A DNA stretch of 64,000 nt from Thermoplasmata archaeon (GTDB lineage Archaea; Thermoplasmatota; Thermoplasmata; Thermoplasmatales; GCA-001856825): contig JAKAUZ010000080.1 of the NCBI GenBank assembly GCA_021817415.1, forward strand, positions 1 through 64,000, in the 5' to 3' direction. Positions 51,403 to 59,774 of this stretch are shown piece by piece. The notes under the pieces were generated by a model. That model was given only the letters and a program-made list of their open reading frames with translations. It did no database searches and was not told the origin of the DNA. The position numbers and the translations under genes are program-made. Each line of letters begins with the position of its first letter. The stretch's first letter is position 1.

Positions 51403-52148
51403 CCCCTTATTGCTTCAAGAGCAGATTCGCTCATGACAACCAGGCGACCCGGATGGCCTCCGGGGGCCAAGATATATGCATTCAGATCCTCCGGCCTGGC
51501 AACGTCTACTCCAGGTAAATTCCTGACTGCTTTTTCTACCGTATCCTTGCTCTTTACAACAATCAAAATACTTTTTGGAGTTGTATATTTCCTTCCTCTG
51601 CTTTTACCTCTTCCAGCCCTGATTTTTGTCCCTTCTTTTGCTCTTATGATATCTTCATAAACCCCTATTTTGGTGAATAATTCAACAACTCTTGATGTCT
51701 CTTTGATATTTTCAAATTCATTTTCCACAATGATCGGGAGTGATGATGCTTCAAATCTGTGTCCCCTCTTTCTTACTACCTCAATATTGGCCACAGAAGC
51801 TAGAGCTGAAAATTTTGCCATTTTCCTTTGATTCTCATTCATCTTGATGTGCCAGTTCTTGGCAGTGACAGGGTGATGCGCTGATCGCCCACCTCTTGCG
51901 TTTGATAGCAGTACTCCTCTTGTCGACCCAGAAACTCTGGGATATCTGGAAATACCGTGGTTTGGTCCTAGGTTGTGACCCACTCTTCTATTACCGGCGT
52001 AATAGAATGAACCATATGGTACTCTTGAGTTCGACATATAAGCATTAAAGAACTGTATAATCAGATCACTCCTGATTGGATGATTGAATACCTCTGGGAG
52101 GTCAACCTCCTTTACTATTTCACCCTTCATTGAAAACAAGTTTGCCAA
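51390..52148 (-). CDS. rpl4: Ribosomal protein L4 (uL4)
   Basis: 252 residues, archaeal form. VNLP-type opening IVKEVDLPEVFNHPIRSDLI, the tunnel loop with RVSGSTRGVLLSNARGGRSA and HHPVTAKNWHIKMNENQRKM, then KIRAGRGKSRGRKYTTPKSI. 3 bp from rpl3. In bacteria L4 represses the S10 operon; the structured leader upstream of rpl3 makes it a candidate autoregulator here. Confidence 0.96.
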   Translation of the reverse strand: MANLFSMKGEIVKEVDLPEVFNHPIRSDLIIQFFNAYMSNSRVPYGSFYYAGNRRVGHNLGPNHGISRYPRVSGSTRGVLLSNARGGRSAHHPVTAKNWHIKMNENQRKMAKFSALASVANIEVVRKRGHRFEASSLPIIVENEFENIKETSRVVELFTKIGVYEDIIRAKEGTKIRAGRGKSRGRKYTTPKSILIVVKSKDTVEKAVRNLPGVDVARPEDLNAYILAPGGHPGRLVVMSESALEAIRGWQI

Positions 52149-52151
52149 ATC

Positions 52152-53141
52152 TCACACCCCCTGCTTACTCTCGACTGACACGTACGTCAATTTGACCCCT
52201 TCTACATCGGGAACAGTTTGCCTTATTGGGTCCCTCATCTTAATAGGCCTTTTGATTGGCCCCGGTATGGACCCGTGAATCAGTATGTAATTGTTCACAA
52301 CTTCGCCATAGTTAACAAATCCTCCGGCAGGCACTATTGGTTTCTCGGAAGGATTACCGTAGAATAAAACTCTCTTGTTGAATTCCGTCCTCTGGTGAAA
52401 TCCTGTTTGCCCTGCCTGAGGAACAGTATTCCTCACCCAGTCTGGATGCCAGGGACCCAGAGTACCTATCATTCTCCTGTGTTTTCTGTTCTTATATGGA
52501 AGAAGTTTAACACCCCACCTTTTAATATGCCCCTGGAAGCCGTATCCCTGTGTGACCGCAATAACGTCAACAAATTTTCCAGGTTTGGAGAATTCATCAA
52601 ATGGAACCTCTTTCCCCAGCAAGGAATTAACGTAAGCGATTCTCTCTTCGATGGACCCTCCTCCGACCCTGATTTCAGTCAGGTCTGGAATTTTCTTTGA
52701 AATTGCTTTGACTTTCTTGTTCTGAACCAGTACCAATACATTTACTCCAACCACTTCATTTTTGTCTATTTCCTTTGGTTTGTACTCTTTAGAAATGGGC
52801 AACAAGTCCTTCAGATCGGATAAAGAATTCTTGTCAAAAACATCTCCTAGGGAATACTCCCCGTACGGATTTGACCCATAATATCTAACTCCCACCACCT
52901 TGATTGGAGGGACTTCGACTACCGTGACTGATGAAGCTACTTCAGAACCCGCTGTAGTACTGTTCTTCCTGTAATCAACAAATAATGCGTGAGTCGTTCC
53001 TGCTTTGAATCCCACGAACCCTTGAAGTTTTGGTTTTCCATTAATATCAGGCCAGGACCTGATGTGAGGTATAATAGACCTTGCCCTTTTTCTGGGATAG
53101 TACCCCATAGACCCATGTCTCGAATGATTTGGCGTTGCCAT
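52152..53141 (-). CDS. rpl3: Ribosomal protein L3 (uL3)
   Basis: 329 residues from the ATG at 53141 (MATPNHSRHGSMGYYPRKRA). Early 23S-binding protein. QGFVGFKAGTTHALFVDYRK, VIAVTQGYGFQGHIKRWGVK and GPWHPDWVRNTVPQAGQTGF are diagnostic; SKQGV ends the protein. A GTG three codons upstream belongs to the GGTGA ribosome-binding site rather than being the start. First gene of the ~15-kb ribosomal unit; a structured leader lies directly upstream. Confidence 0.96.
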   Translation of the reverse strand: MATPNHSRHGSMGYYPRKRARSIIPHIRSWPDINGKPKLQGFVGFKAGTTHALFVDYRKNSTTAGSEVASSVTVVEVPPIKVVGVRYYGSNPYGEYSLGDVFDKNSLSDLKDLLPISKEYKPKEIDKNEVVGVNVLVLVQNKKVKAISKKIPDLTEIRVGGGSIEERIAYVNSLLGKEVPFDEFSKPGKFVDVIAVTQGYGFQGHIKRWGVKLLPYKNRKHRRMIGTLGPWHPDWVRNTVPQAGQTGFHQRTEFNKRVLFYGNPSEKPIVPAGGFVNYGEVVNNYILIHGSIPGPIKRPIKMRDPIRQTVPDVEGVKLTYVSVESKQGV

Positions 53142-53154
53142 ACTTTTCACCGAT

Positions 53155-53231
53155 GCATTGCCGTTGCGTCTTGATGCTTCCCCAATTCAGCAAGCACCAC
53201 AGGCACTCTGCCTAAGACGTGAAGCTAATGC
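53155..53231 (-). promoter_or_regulatory. Structured 5' leader of rpl3 (three-way junction)
   Basis: In RNA sense (minus strand) four stems nest without conflict. GCAUU (53231-53227) pairs AAUGC (53159-53155). CGUCUU (53219-53214) pairs AAGACG (53172-53167). AGGCA-GAG-UGCCU is a hairpin at 53213-53201. GGUGCUU (53198-53192) pairs AAGCAUC (53179-53173, one G-U) around a 12-nt loop GCUGAAUUGGGG. The last three stems abut directly as a three-way junction. The GGUGA ribosome-binding site and rpl3 AUG follow immediately. The TATA box predicts a transcript start near 53230, so the fold spans the whole leader. Likely an autoregulatory ribosomal-protein-binding element; the ligand is unknown. Confidence 0.6.
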
Positions 53232-53250
53232 TTTTCCAAGAGCACATATG

Positions 53251-53260
53251 GATATATAAA
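53251..53260 (-). promoter_or_regulatory. TATA box of the ribosomal cluster
   Basis: TTTATATATC on the minus strand, preceded by purines, is the best promoter match upstream of rpl3. It predicts transcription starting about 25 bp on (near 53230), right at the first paired base of the structured leader. Confidence 0.6.
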
Positions 53261-53431
53261 CAAATCGCAAAGCACTAATGCCCTGCATCCTTATATTATC
53301 TTCTTATTATTGGCCAATATGATGATTTACAATAGATAGACTATCCCACTGTCTTACGATAATAAATGTTTTAAGTTTGTATTATCAGCACCGCCGTTCA
53401 TTAAAGAAAATAAATAATTTAAAGTATAATC

Positions 53432-55738
53432 CTACTCGCATTTTGAATATCCGCAAGTCTTGCAGGTCAGGCAGCCATTTTCAGATACCATTGTTTCATT
53501 ACCACATTTTGGACAAGTGGAAAATGAGCTCTTTCTTTCCCCTTCAACTTTTAGCTTGCTTACAACGAACCCTCCGGTTAGGGTAGATTGCGGAACTCCC
53601 CCTTTCATTGACATATCAATTGCCTTTACCACACCGTCGGGAACTGAAGTAATCTTGAGGCTGCCCACAAATGTTGTGCTCTTCCCTTTAATCCCTGTAA
53701 GTGCTTTTATCACTTTGGCTATGTCCCCTCCTTGCTGCAAGTATAGTGAAATCAGTCTTCCAATGGCCTCCGAGTAAGCCTTCTCCTCCGTCCCTGACTT
53801 ACCCACATTCACAAAAACCTCTACAGGTTTGCCTTGTTCATCGAAATTGATTGTGGTATAGAGCTTGCCGTTCTCTAGTAGAGGAAATACAATTGTCCTT
53901 CCAGTCAGTACCATTGGCCTGTCAAAAGCCTCTTCCTGCTTCTTGGCAGATTCCTTCTCAGTGATCAGAATACCTTCCCTCGATCCTTCCCTGTAGACAG
54001 TGATACCCTTGCACCCTGCCTTCCATGCTTCAAAATATATTTTCCCAACTTGTTCTGTGGTCGAATCAGACGGAAGATTTACTGTGGAAGAAATTGAATG
54101 ATCAATGTACTTCTGGATAGTGGCTTGAAGTTTTACCCTAAACGTAGGGTCAATGTTATGGGACTCTACGAAGTAATCCGGGAGGTCCTTCTCATCACCA
54201 ATATTGTATAATGACATGTACTCCTTTACAAGCGGATGAAATACCTTAAACGTGCCTTTGGAAAGACTTTCGCTCCGCCTGGTATAAGAAAAGGCAAAAA
54301 TTGGCTCGATTCCGCTCGAAGTACCCGCAAGAGCGGACCCACTACCTACTGGAGGAACTGTAAGTAGCGCTACATTTCTAAGGCCATACTTCTTCAACTT
54401 CTCAAGTACTGTCGCATCAAGTCGATCCATGAATGGTGATTGTAAATGTTTGTCTAAGTCAAAGGCTGGGAATTTCCCTTTTTCAATCGCTATGTTGATG
54501 CTCTCATCGTAAACGATATTCATAATTTTCCTGAACATTCCATCGATGAACTTTACTGAGTTCTCCGTGTCGTACTTGATTTTCATCTTGGCAAGCATAT
54601 CTGCGAGTCCCGTAAAACCTACTCCTATTCTTCTTCCCTTATTTGCCTCTTCCGTCTGCTCCTTCAGTGGGTGCTTGTACAGATTGTAGTCTGTGACATC
54701 GTCGAGGAATCTGACAGAATACCTCAGTGCTTTCTCAAGGTCAGTCCAGTTTATTTCTGGATTTTCGAATGGATTCTTCACGAATTGCGAAAGATTAACA
54801 TTTCCCAAATTACAGGCTCCGTACGGTTCAAGCGGTATTTCGGAGCAGGGATTGGTCGAGAGGATCTCCATTCCGCCGTACTCACTCGTGCTTTCTCTCT
54901 TCATTGTATCCCAGAATATTAGCCCGGGTTCCGCCCAGTTTCTTGCTGATTCTATCAGTTCGTTCCAGAGCATTTTAGCCCTTACCTTCTTTTCAATCCT
55001 CTTCACTTTAGGACTCTCGTAGTGCAAAACGAAATCGTCATCTTCTTCCACTGCCTTCATGAATTCATCTGTGATAAGGACTGAAATGTTAGCGTACCGG
55101 ACATTCTTGAGACCTCTCTTAATTTTTATAAAATCGAGTATATCGGGATGGTCAACTTTCATGGTTATCATCAACGCACCTCTTCTACCTGCCTGCCCTA
55201 TAGTCCCAGTGGTCTCAGACATTATATTCATGAAAGAAACTGACCCCGTGGACTTAAGTGCAGCATTATTGACTGGTGCTCCTTTTGGTCTAAGTATTGA
55301 GATGTCGGTCCCAACCCCCCCTCCAAGGGAATAAGTTCTGGCTGCTTCCTTTGTCCAGTCAAATATTGCCTCAAGTGAGTCATCGTGAATAGGGATAACG
55401 TAACAGTTGTTTAAAGTGGCACGTCGTCCATATTTTTCTTGACCCGCGCCGAATAAAATCCTACCGCCAGGGATCATCCTGAAGTCTGTCAATAACCAAA
55501 TGAACTTCTCTTCCCATTCTCCCCTTTTATCTTCACTTTCAACTGAGGCGATTTCTCGGGCAACTCTTCTCCACATTTCCTGAGGCGTTTTTTCAACTAA
55601 ATTCCCTTCGTTATCCTTCATTGCGTACTTATCGACGAATATTCTTGCCCTAAGTTCGTCATTATTAAAATTTATCATAGTAGTGTCTGGAATAGAGACA
55701 ACGCCATAGCCTTCCCCACCATTATCCTGATCAACCAT
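53432..55738 (-). CDS. nrdJ: Adenosylcobalamin-dependent ribonucleotide reductase (class II)
   Basis: 768 residues. Makes deoxyribonucleotides with a B12-generated radical. LWxx-type N-terminal region, then the substrate cysteine segment TLNNCYVIPIHDDSLEAIFD, YSLGGGVGTDISILRPKGAP, the core NPCSEIPLEPYGACNLGNVN, GFTGLADMLAK and LLTVPPVGSGSALAGTSSGI. The C-terminus carries zinc-ribbon-like cysteines (FSTCPKCGNETM, CLTCKTCGYSKC) that supply the reducing pair. No NrdB partner is adjacent, in line with class II. No intein, although Ferroplasma-type RNRs often have one. GGTGA lies 6 nt before the ATG. The only visible RNR, so growth should depend on cobalamin. Confidence 0.95.
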   Translation of the reverse strand: MVDQDNGGEGYGVVSIPDTTMINFNNDELRARIFVDKYAMKDNEGNLVEKTPQEMWRRVAREIASVESEDKRGEWEEKFIWLLTDFRMIPGGRILFGAGQEKYGRRATLNNCYVIPIHDDSLEAIFDWTKEAARTYSLGGGVGTDISILRPKGAPVNNAALKSTGSVSFMNIMSETTGTIGQAGRRGALMITMKVDHPDILDFIKIKRGLKNVRYANISVLITDEFMKAVEEDDDFVLHYESPKVKRIEKKVRAKMLWNELIESARNWAEPGLIFWDTMKRESTSEYGGMEILSTNPCSEIPLEPYGACNLGNVNLSQFVKNPFENPEINWTDLEKALRYSVRFLDDVTDYNLYKHPLKEQTEEANKGRRIGVGFTGLADMLAKMKIKYDTENSVKFIDGMFRKIMNIVYDESINIAIEKGKFPAFDLDKHLQSPFMDRLDATVLEKLKKYGLRNVALLTVPPVGSGSALAGTSSGIEPIFAFSYTRRSESLSKGTFKVFHPLVKEYMSLYNIGDEKDLPDYFVESHNIDPTFRVKLQATIQKYIDHSISSTVNLPSDSTTEQVGKIYFEAWKAGCKGITVYREGSREGILITEKESAKKQEEAFDRPMVLTGRTIVFPLLENGKLYTTINFDEQGKPVEVFVNVGKSGTEEKAYSEAIGRLISLYLQQGGDIAKVIKALTGIKGKSTTFVGSLKITSVPDGVVKAIDMSMKGGVPQSTLTGGFVVSKLKVEGERKSSFSTCPKCGNETMVSENGCLTCKTCGYSKCE

Positions 55739-55982
55739 TGAATCACCGTATTTCCCACTTAGAACTATCTGGATAAAAAGAATTCTGTTATCTGGTTCCT
55801 TATCAATATATTTCTAATTGAAACTAATGTTATAAGGTATATGATCATATTATTATGCTCATTCAGCATGCTTTTTAAAATACAATAATGAATATAAATG
55901 TTAAACTAAATTTATTTGACTGGCAAAAAATTTCTAAATAAATATGATAAAATATAAATATGGTATTTTTATTCCTTTTACT
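55739..55982. other. AT-rich divergent promoter region nrdJ / HTH gene
   Basis: No gene. Contains the nrdJ promoter (TTTTTATCC on the minus strand near 55772-55780) and a TATA box AAAATATAAATATGG at about 55950-55963, 27 bp before the HTH start. Two inverted repeats are visible: ATGCT-CATTC-AGCAT (about 55856-55870) and ATTTATTT/AAATAAAT flanking about 18 bp (about 55910-55944). Either may be an operator, but AT-richness makes chance likely. Confidence 0.35.
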
Positions 55983-56342
55983 ATGCCAGAGGGATTTACA
56001 TCTGAAGACGATAAGTTATCGACTCTACTGATGCAGATGAGCGTTCCGAGGAATGTTGCGAAGGCCCTAGTTTACATGAAGGGGAGGCCAGAGACAACAT
56101 CAGTCGAAATTGAAAAGAACGCAAATTTAAGACAGCCTGAAGTTTCAATTGCAATGAGGATTCTCAAAGAACATGGGTGGATTGTCAAAAGAGACATCAA
56201 GAAGGAGGGGAAAGGCAGACCTGTGCACGGTTATCGCCTTTCCAAACCATTCGCAGAAATTATAAAGGAACTGGAAGAAGACCAAAAGAAGCGAATAGCG
56301 GACATGCAGAGTGTCCTGGGCCAGATCCAGAGTTTACTCTAG
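55983..56342 (+). CDS. Winged-helix transcriptional regulator with coiled-coil tail
   Basis: 119 residues. Residues ~15-95 are an MarR/TrmB/ArsR-like winged helix (MSVPRNVAKALVYMKGRPET, then ANLRQPEVSIAMRILKEHGW and GRPVHGYRLS). The end EELEEDQ-like helix (IKELEEDQKKRIADMQSVLG) is coiled-coil-forming, probably for dimerisation. The ATG at 55983 is 27 bp after a TATA box, so the longer frame to 55944 is not needed. Divergent from nrdJ, so it may regulate nucleotide reduction; this is only positional. Its stop overlaps the rpiA end by 4 bp on the opposite strand. Confidence 0.8.
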   Translation: MPEGFTSEDDKLSTLLMQMSVPRNVAKALVYMKGRPETTSVEIEKNANLRQPEVSIAMRILKEHGWIVKRDIKKEGKGRPVHGYRLSKPFAEIIKELEEDQKKRIADMQSVLGQIQSLL

Positions 56343-56995
56343 AAACTTGTTATTTTAACATTTTCTCCATCAGAAGTTATTACGATTTTCCTCATGTCTA
56401 GGAATAAACCTGTTTCTACTACTCCGTTTATTTTCTTGATTTCGTCATTTGTTTCCCTCAGATCAATTGAATTTTCGGGAATGCAGTCACAGATTATATT
56501 TCCATTATCGGTTATGAAATTTTCTCTCACCCTACATATCATTCCAAGATCTTCGATCTTCTGAATTGTACTCTTCGCGCCAAATTTGAGAATCTCGATA
56601 GGAATTCCCATATGATCTGGAATCTTCTCTACAAGTTTTTCATTTGATGCAATTATAACATACTTGGATGAGTTGAGAGCCACTTTTTTTTCTCTAGTCA
56701 GAGCCCCCCCTCCTCCCTTGAGCAAATTCCCATCTGGATCTATTTCGTCCGCACCGTCGATGGTAACGTCAATTCTATCAACCAGGTCAATATCAATAAC
56801 CCTTATTCCAACCTTTCTGGCAAGGTTCTCAGTTGCAATTGAAGTTGCAACGCAAACGATTGTTTTCTTGATTTCTTCTTTTGTCCCGAGCAGCTTTATG
56901 AATTCATTTACAGTCGTTCCAGAACCGAGTCCAACAACATTTCCCTTGTTGACATACTTGATTGCCTCTGCCGCAACCAGCCCCTTCTTATCCAT
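56339..56995 (-). CDS. rpiA: Ribose-5-phosphate isomerase A
   Basis: 218 residues. Interconverts ribulose- and ribose-5-phosphate, the source of PRPP in an archaeon that usually lacks the oxidative pentose pathway. VVGLGSGTTVNEFIKLLG is the phosphate loop, DVTIDGADEIDPDGNLLKGG the active site with catalytic Asp/Glu, and ALTREKKVALNSSKYVIIAS follows. Complete. It is not in an obvious operon; the wHTH gene upstream ends 57 bp away from its start. Confidence 0.95.
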   Translation of the reverse strand: MDKKGLVAAEAIKYVNKGNVVGLGSGTTVNEFIKLLGTKEEIKKTIVCVATSIATENLARKVGIRVIDIDLVDRIDVTIDGADEIDPDGNLLKGGGGALTREKKVALNSSKYVIIASNEKLVEKIPDHMGIPIEILKFGAKSTIQKIEDLGMICRVRENFITDNGNIICDCIPENSIDLRETNDEIKKINGVVETGLFLDMRKIVITSDGENVKITSF

Positions 56996-57052
56996 ATACC
57001 TGACCTATCCCATGAATTGTTTACTATATCTATATTTTATCAGGCTGTCCTG

Positions 57053-57715
57053 TCATTTCGCATATTTGAGAACGGTGAAAACAGGGTCCCTGGAAAGTAT
57101 TATTGGGAAGCCATAGTCCGTCATAATAGTCAGATCAAATTCACTCATGCCGATTATCTCGAATCCCACCTTTGACAATTTAAGCCTTCTCAGGTATGTC
57201 ACGGTGAAGATATTCATTCTTGTTCTTAATTTCTCTTTGAAAACAAAAAATTTTTCATTAAGGTGAACAAATATTTCGCGCCCGCTCTTTGTTTCGCTAA
57301 CCAGTCCAACATTCTCAAGCAGCTTGATCTTTCTGTGGGCAGTGTTCCTGTTCACATCCTCAAGACCATTTAGGGATAATCTTCCTTTTTCAATAAGTTG
57401 GTTGACTATGATGGCTGAAGCGTCAGAGCTCAGTGCATCCATATAGATCAGTTCATTTTCATTTAGTACCCCCTTCAGCCAGTACTTATTCTTTTGAGAA
57501 TTTTGGACGACCACATTCGCGTCTATCAGTTTCTTCAAATGCCACTCGACAGTTTTAGGATCTATCCCCAGGGTCTTGGCAATAGATGCAGATGTCCTCC
57601 CTGGAGTGTTGCTGATTCTGCTGAATATTTTGCAGACTAACTCATTAGAAACGACTGCTTCGTCCTTTTGACCATAATTGTTATAAATTTCAATAAGAGG
57701 GTGCATATTTTTCAT
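57053..57715 (-). CDS. Two-domain winged-helix regulator next to xerA
   Basis: About 220 residues. The first winged helix (~20-85: ELVCKIFSRISNTPGRTSAS, IAKTLGIDPKTVEWHLKKLI) is clear. A second is likely at ~95-160 (ASAIIVNQLIEKGRLSLNGL, NRNTAHRKIKLLENVGLVSE). A C-terminal ligand or dimer region follows (LRTRMNIFTVTYLRRLKL). It overlaps the xerA 3' end, so the two are co-expressed. Candidate starts are 57742, 57715 and 57706; AAGGAG upstream fits 57706 best and 57715 (MKNMHPL) next. Target genes are unknown. A similar gene order with xerA would support a cell-cycle or phage-related role, but I cannot check this. Confidence 0.72.
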   Translation of the reverse strand: MKNMHPLIEIYNNYGQKDEAVVSNELVCKIFSRISNTPGRTSASIAKTLGIDPKTVEWHLKKLIDANVVVQNSQKNKYWLKGVLNENELIYMDALSSDASAIIVNQLIEKGRLSLNGLEDVNRNTAHRKIKLLENVGLVSETKSGREIFVHLNEKFFVFKEKLRTRMNIFTVTYLRRLKLSKVGFEIIGMSEFDLTIMTDYGFPIILSRDPVFTVLKYAK

Positions 57716-58553
57716 AACTCCTTCTGAGGGCACCATCATCAACGTGAGTGTATATTTGTGTGGTACTTATACTTGAGTGACCAAGCAGAACCTGTATAAT
57801 TCTAATGTCCGCGCCATTTCTTAGAAGTGATGTTGCAAAAGTATGCCTAAGGACGTGCGGAGTAACCTTCTTTGATATCCCTGCCCTTTTTGCCAGGTTC
57901 CTAACAATTCTTTCCACTGTCACAGGTGATATTCTCTTGCTCTTGGTAGTCGGAAACAGAAATTCATTCTTTGGATTTCTTTCCCTGGTCTCCAGTGAAT
58001 ATAGCCTCAAATCTGGAATAATTCTGTCACTGAAAATAACCAATCTGTCCTTATCTCCCTTTCCTCCCCTTATACGCAAACTCCTGTTGGTTAAATCGAT
58101 ATCATTGATCCTTATTGCGCAAAGTTCGGAAACCCTTACCCCTGTATATGCCAGCAATTCGACAATTAATTTCTCCTTTTGGTTGGTAGAAGAGTTCAGC
58201 ATTTGTGTCACCTCCTCCTCAATCAGGTAGTTTGGTACTTTCTGGGGCCTCTTCGGTGGGTTGAGTGGACCAAAATCAGGTATTTCCAAAAATTCCAATA
58301 ACGACTGGAGCGCTCGGATGTATAAGTAAACGGAGGTCTTTGAATATCCGAGGTCGATGGAGAGATGTTCTTTGAAATCTTCTATGCCTTCCCTCGTTAT
58401 ATTACTCTTTTTGTATTCAATGAATTCCAGGTATTTCTGTGCAATGTATCCATACATCTTTACAGTATTCCTGCTTTTCCCATTTGCATAGAGCCTGTTC
58501 ATGAATGTCATTGCAGTTTCAATTCCCAAACTGTCTCCAAGGGAAGATGTCAT
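57690..58553 (-). CDS. xerA: Tyrosine recombinase XerA
   Basis: 287 residues from the ATG at 58553 (MTSSLGDSLG). Resolves chromosome dimers at dif in archaea. N-terminal SAM-like DNA-binding domain (SRNTVKMYGYIAQKYLEFIE). The catalytic domain holds the full set: R in LLAYTGVRVSELCAIRIND, K in IRGGKGDKDRLVIF, H..R in VTPHVLRHTFATSLL, H in LLGHSSISTT and the nucleophilic Y in TQIYTHVD. The frame is open to 58610, but a TATA-like CATATTTATAG lies between, favouring the shorter form. A phage-type integrase is the alternative; no attachment site or other mobile gene is near. Confidence 0.9.
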   Translation of the reverse strand: MTSSLGDSLGIETAMTFMNRLYANGKSRNTVKMYGYIAQKYLEFIEYKKSNITREGIEDFKEHLSIDLGYSKTSVYLYIRALQSLLEFLEIPDFGPLNPPKRPQKVPNYLIEEEVTQMLNSSTNQKEKLIVELLAYTGVRVSELCAIRINDIDLTNRSLRIRGGKGDKDRLVIFSDRIIPDLRLYSLETRERNPKNEFLFPTTKSKRISPVTVERIVRNLAKRAGISKKVTPHVLRHTFATSLLRNGADIRIIQVLLGHSSISTTQIYTHVDDGALRRSYEKYAPSY

Positions 58554-58643
58554 GATGGCATGTCTATAAATATGACAAATATAAGACTTTTGTCTGATAG
58601 GTGTCATCACCGAAAATTAGTTTTATGATTTCACCTTAAGAGG

Positions 58644-59774
58644 ATGATGATTTTTAGCGGCAGTGAATCAATGATGTTGGAAAGCGTTAAGAAATTCGCA
58701 ACTGAAAAAGTCAGGCCCAGAGCGTCACAAATCGACGAGGAGGGAGAATTTCCCATTGACCTGGTTGATGGAATGAAGAATATTGGACTGTTCTCAAGCT
58801 ATGTCCCAAAAAAATACGGGGGGCTAGGATATTCGCTTTCGACCCTCATGGAATCGATTAGAATAATATCGAGACAATGTGGCTCCACTTCCCTGATACT
58901 TGATGTGACAGTTTCACTGTTCGCTGAACCGATTGTCCAGTTTGGTTCAGAATACCTAAAGGAGGAATACCTTGCAAAGGTTGCAAAAGGAAGCGTGGGA
59001 GCATTGGCCATAACTGAACCTGGCGCAGGTTCAGACGCCGTGGCCATAAAGACAACTGCAGTAGAGAGAGGGAATAAATTCATACTGAATGGTGGAAAAA
59101 CATTCATAACGAACGGAAAGGAAGCAGAGTTTTACGTTGTTTCTGCAATGACGGATCCAGCCAAGAAACACAGAGGAATGACTCTTTTCATCGTGGATAG
59201 AAAATCGGCCGGACTTACCATTGGAAATGAGTTCCGCAAAATGGGAATCAGGGGGACCAGTACGACAGAAGTTCTATTGGAAAATGTTGAAGTTGACAAC
59301 GACCATATCCTGGGGAAGGAAGGAGAAGGATTCAAGATAGAAATGGAAACGCTAAATGTGGGAAGGATAGGGATAGCAAGCCAGGCCCTGGGAATTTCAG
59401 AGGGAGCTTTCGATGACATCCATAGATTCGTACAGTCGAGAAAAGACAGCCTGGGAGAATGGTTTCAGTTCAGACTGGCAGACATTGCAGCGGAGCTTCG
59501 CTCCTCGAGAACCAACTTTGAAGACGCCGTCATTGCTTCAGAAAGTGGAAAGAATTCACCACTGTTGAGTTCAATATCAAAGGTTACCGCTGGCGATTCT
59601 GCGGTGAGTATAACGTCAAAAGGAATCTCATTGCTCGGAGTGAATTCGCTTAAGGAGGAATTTCCTCTGGAGAGGAGGTACAGGGAAGCAAAAATAACGC
59701 AGATTTATGAAGGGACTAATGAAATCCAGAGACTGATAATCGGTAAGGAGATAATAAAAGGAGCGACGGTCTAG
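58644..59774 (+). CDS. Acyl-CoA dehydrogenase
   Basis: 376 residues, FAD enzyme that introduces the alpha-beta double bond in acyl-CoA. Markers: EEGEFPIDLVDGMKNIGLFS, ALAITEPGAGSDAVAIKTTA (the ACAD signature 1), GGKTFITNGKEAEFYVVSAM, RKMGIRGTSTTEVLLENVEV, and the C-terminal signature REAKITQIYEGTNEIQRLII with the glutamate of the catalytic end. Normal full length. AAGAGGATG precedes the ATG. No electron-transfer flavoprotein or thiolase is next to it; the substrate chain length cannot be predicted. Confidence 0.94.
   Translation: MMIFSGSESMMLESVKKFATEKVRPRASQIDEEGEFPIDLVDGMKNIGLFSSYVPKKYGGLGYSLSTLMESIRIISRQCGSTSLILDVTVSLFAEPIVQFGSEYLKEEYLAKVAKGSVGALAITEPGAGSDAVAIKTTAVERGNKFILNGGKTFITNGKEAEFYVVSAMTDPAKKHRGMTLFIVDRKSAGLTIGNEFRKMGIRGTSTTEVLLENVEVDNDHILGKEGEGFKIEMETLNVGRIGIASQALGISEGAFDDIHRFVQSRKDSLGEWFQFRLADIAAELRSSRTNFEDAVIASESGKNSPLLSSISKVTAGDSAVSITSKGISLLGVNSLKEEFPLERRYREAKITQIYEGTNEIQRLIIGKEIIKGATV

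Noticed and set aside
53432-55738. Possible intein in the ribonucleotide reductase
   Set aside because: The 768-residue protein reads through all conserved RNR motifs without an insert; length is normal for class II.
55850-55950. AT-rich inverted repeats as a replication origin
   Set aside because: No repeated origin-recognition-box-like motifs and no cdc6/orc1 gene; the symmetry is weak in very AT-rich DNA.
57690-58553. Integrated element marked by the tyrosine recombinase
   Set aside because: XerA-type sequence, ordinary neighbours, and no flanking direct repeats or tRNA; read as the chromosomal recombinase.
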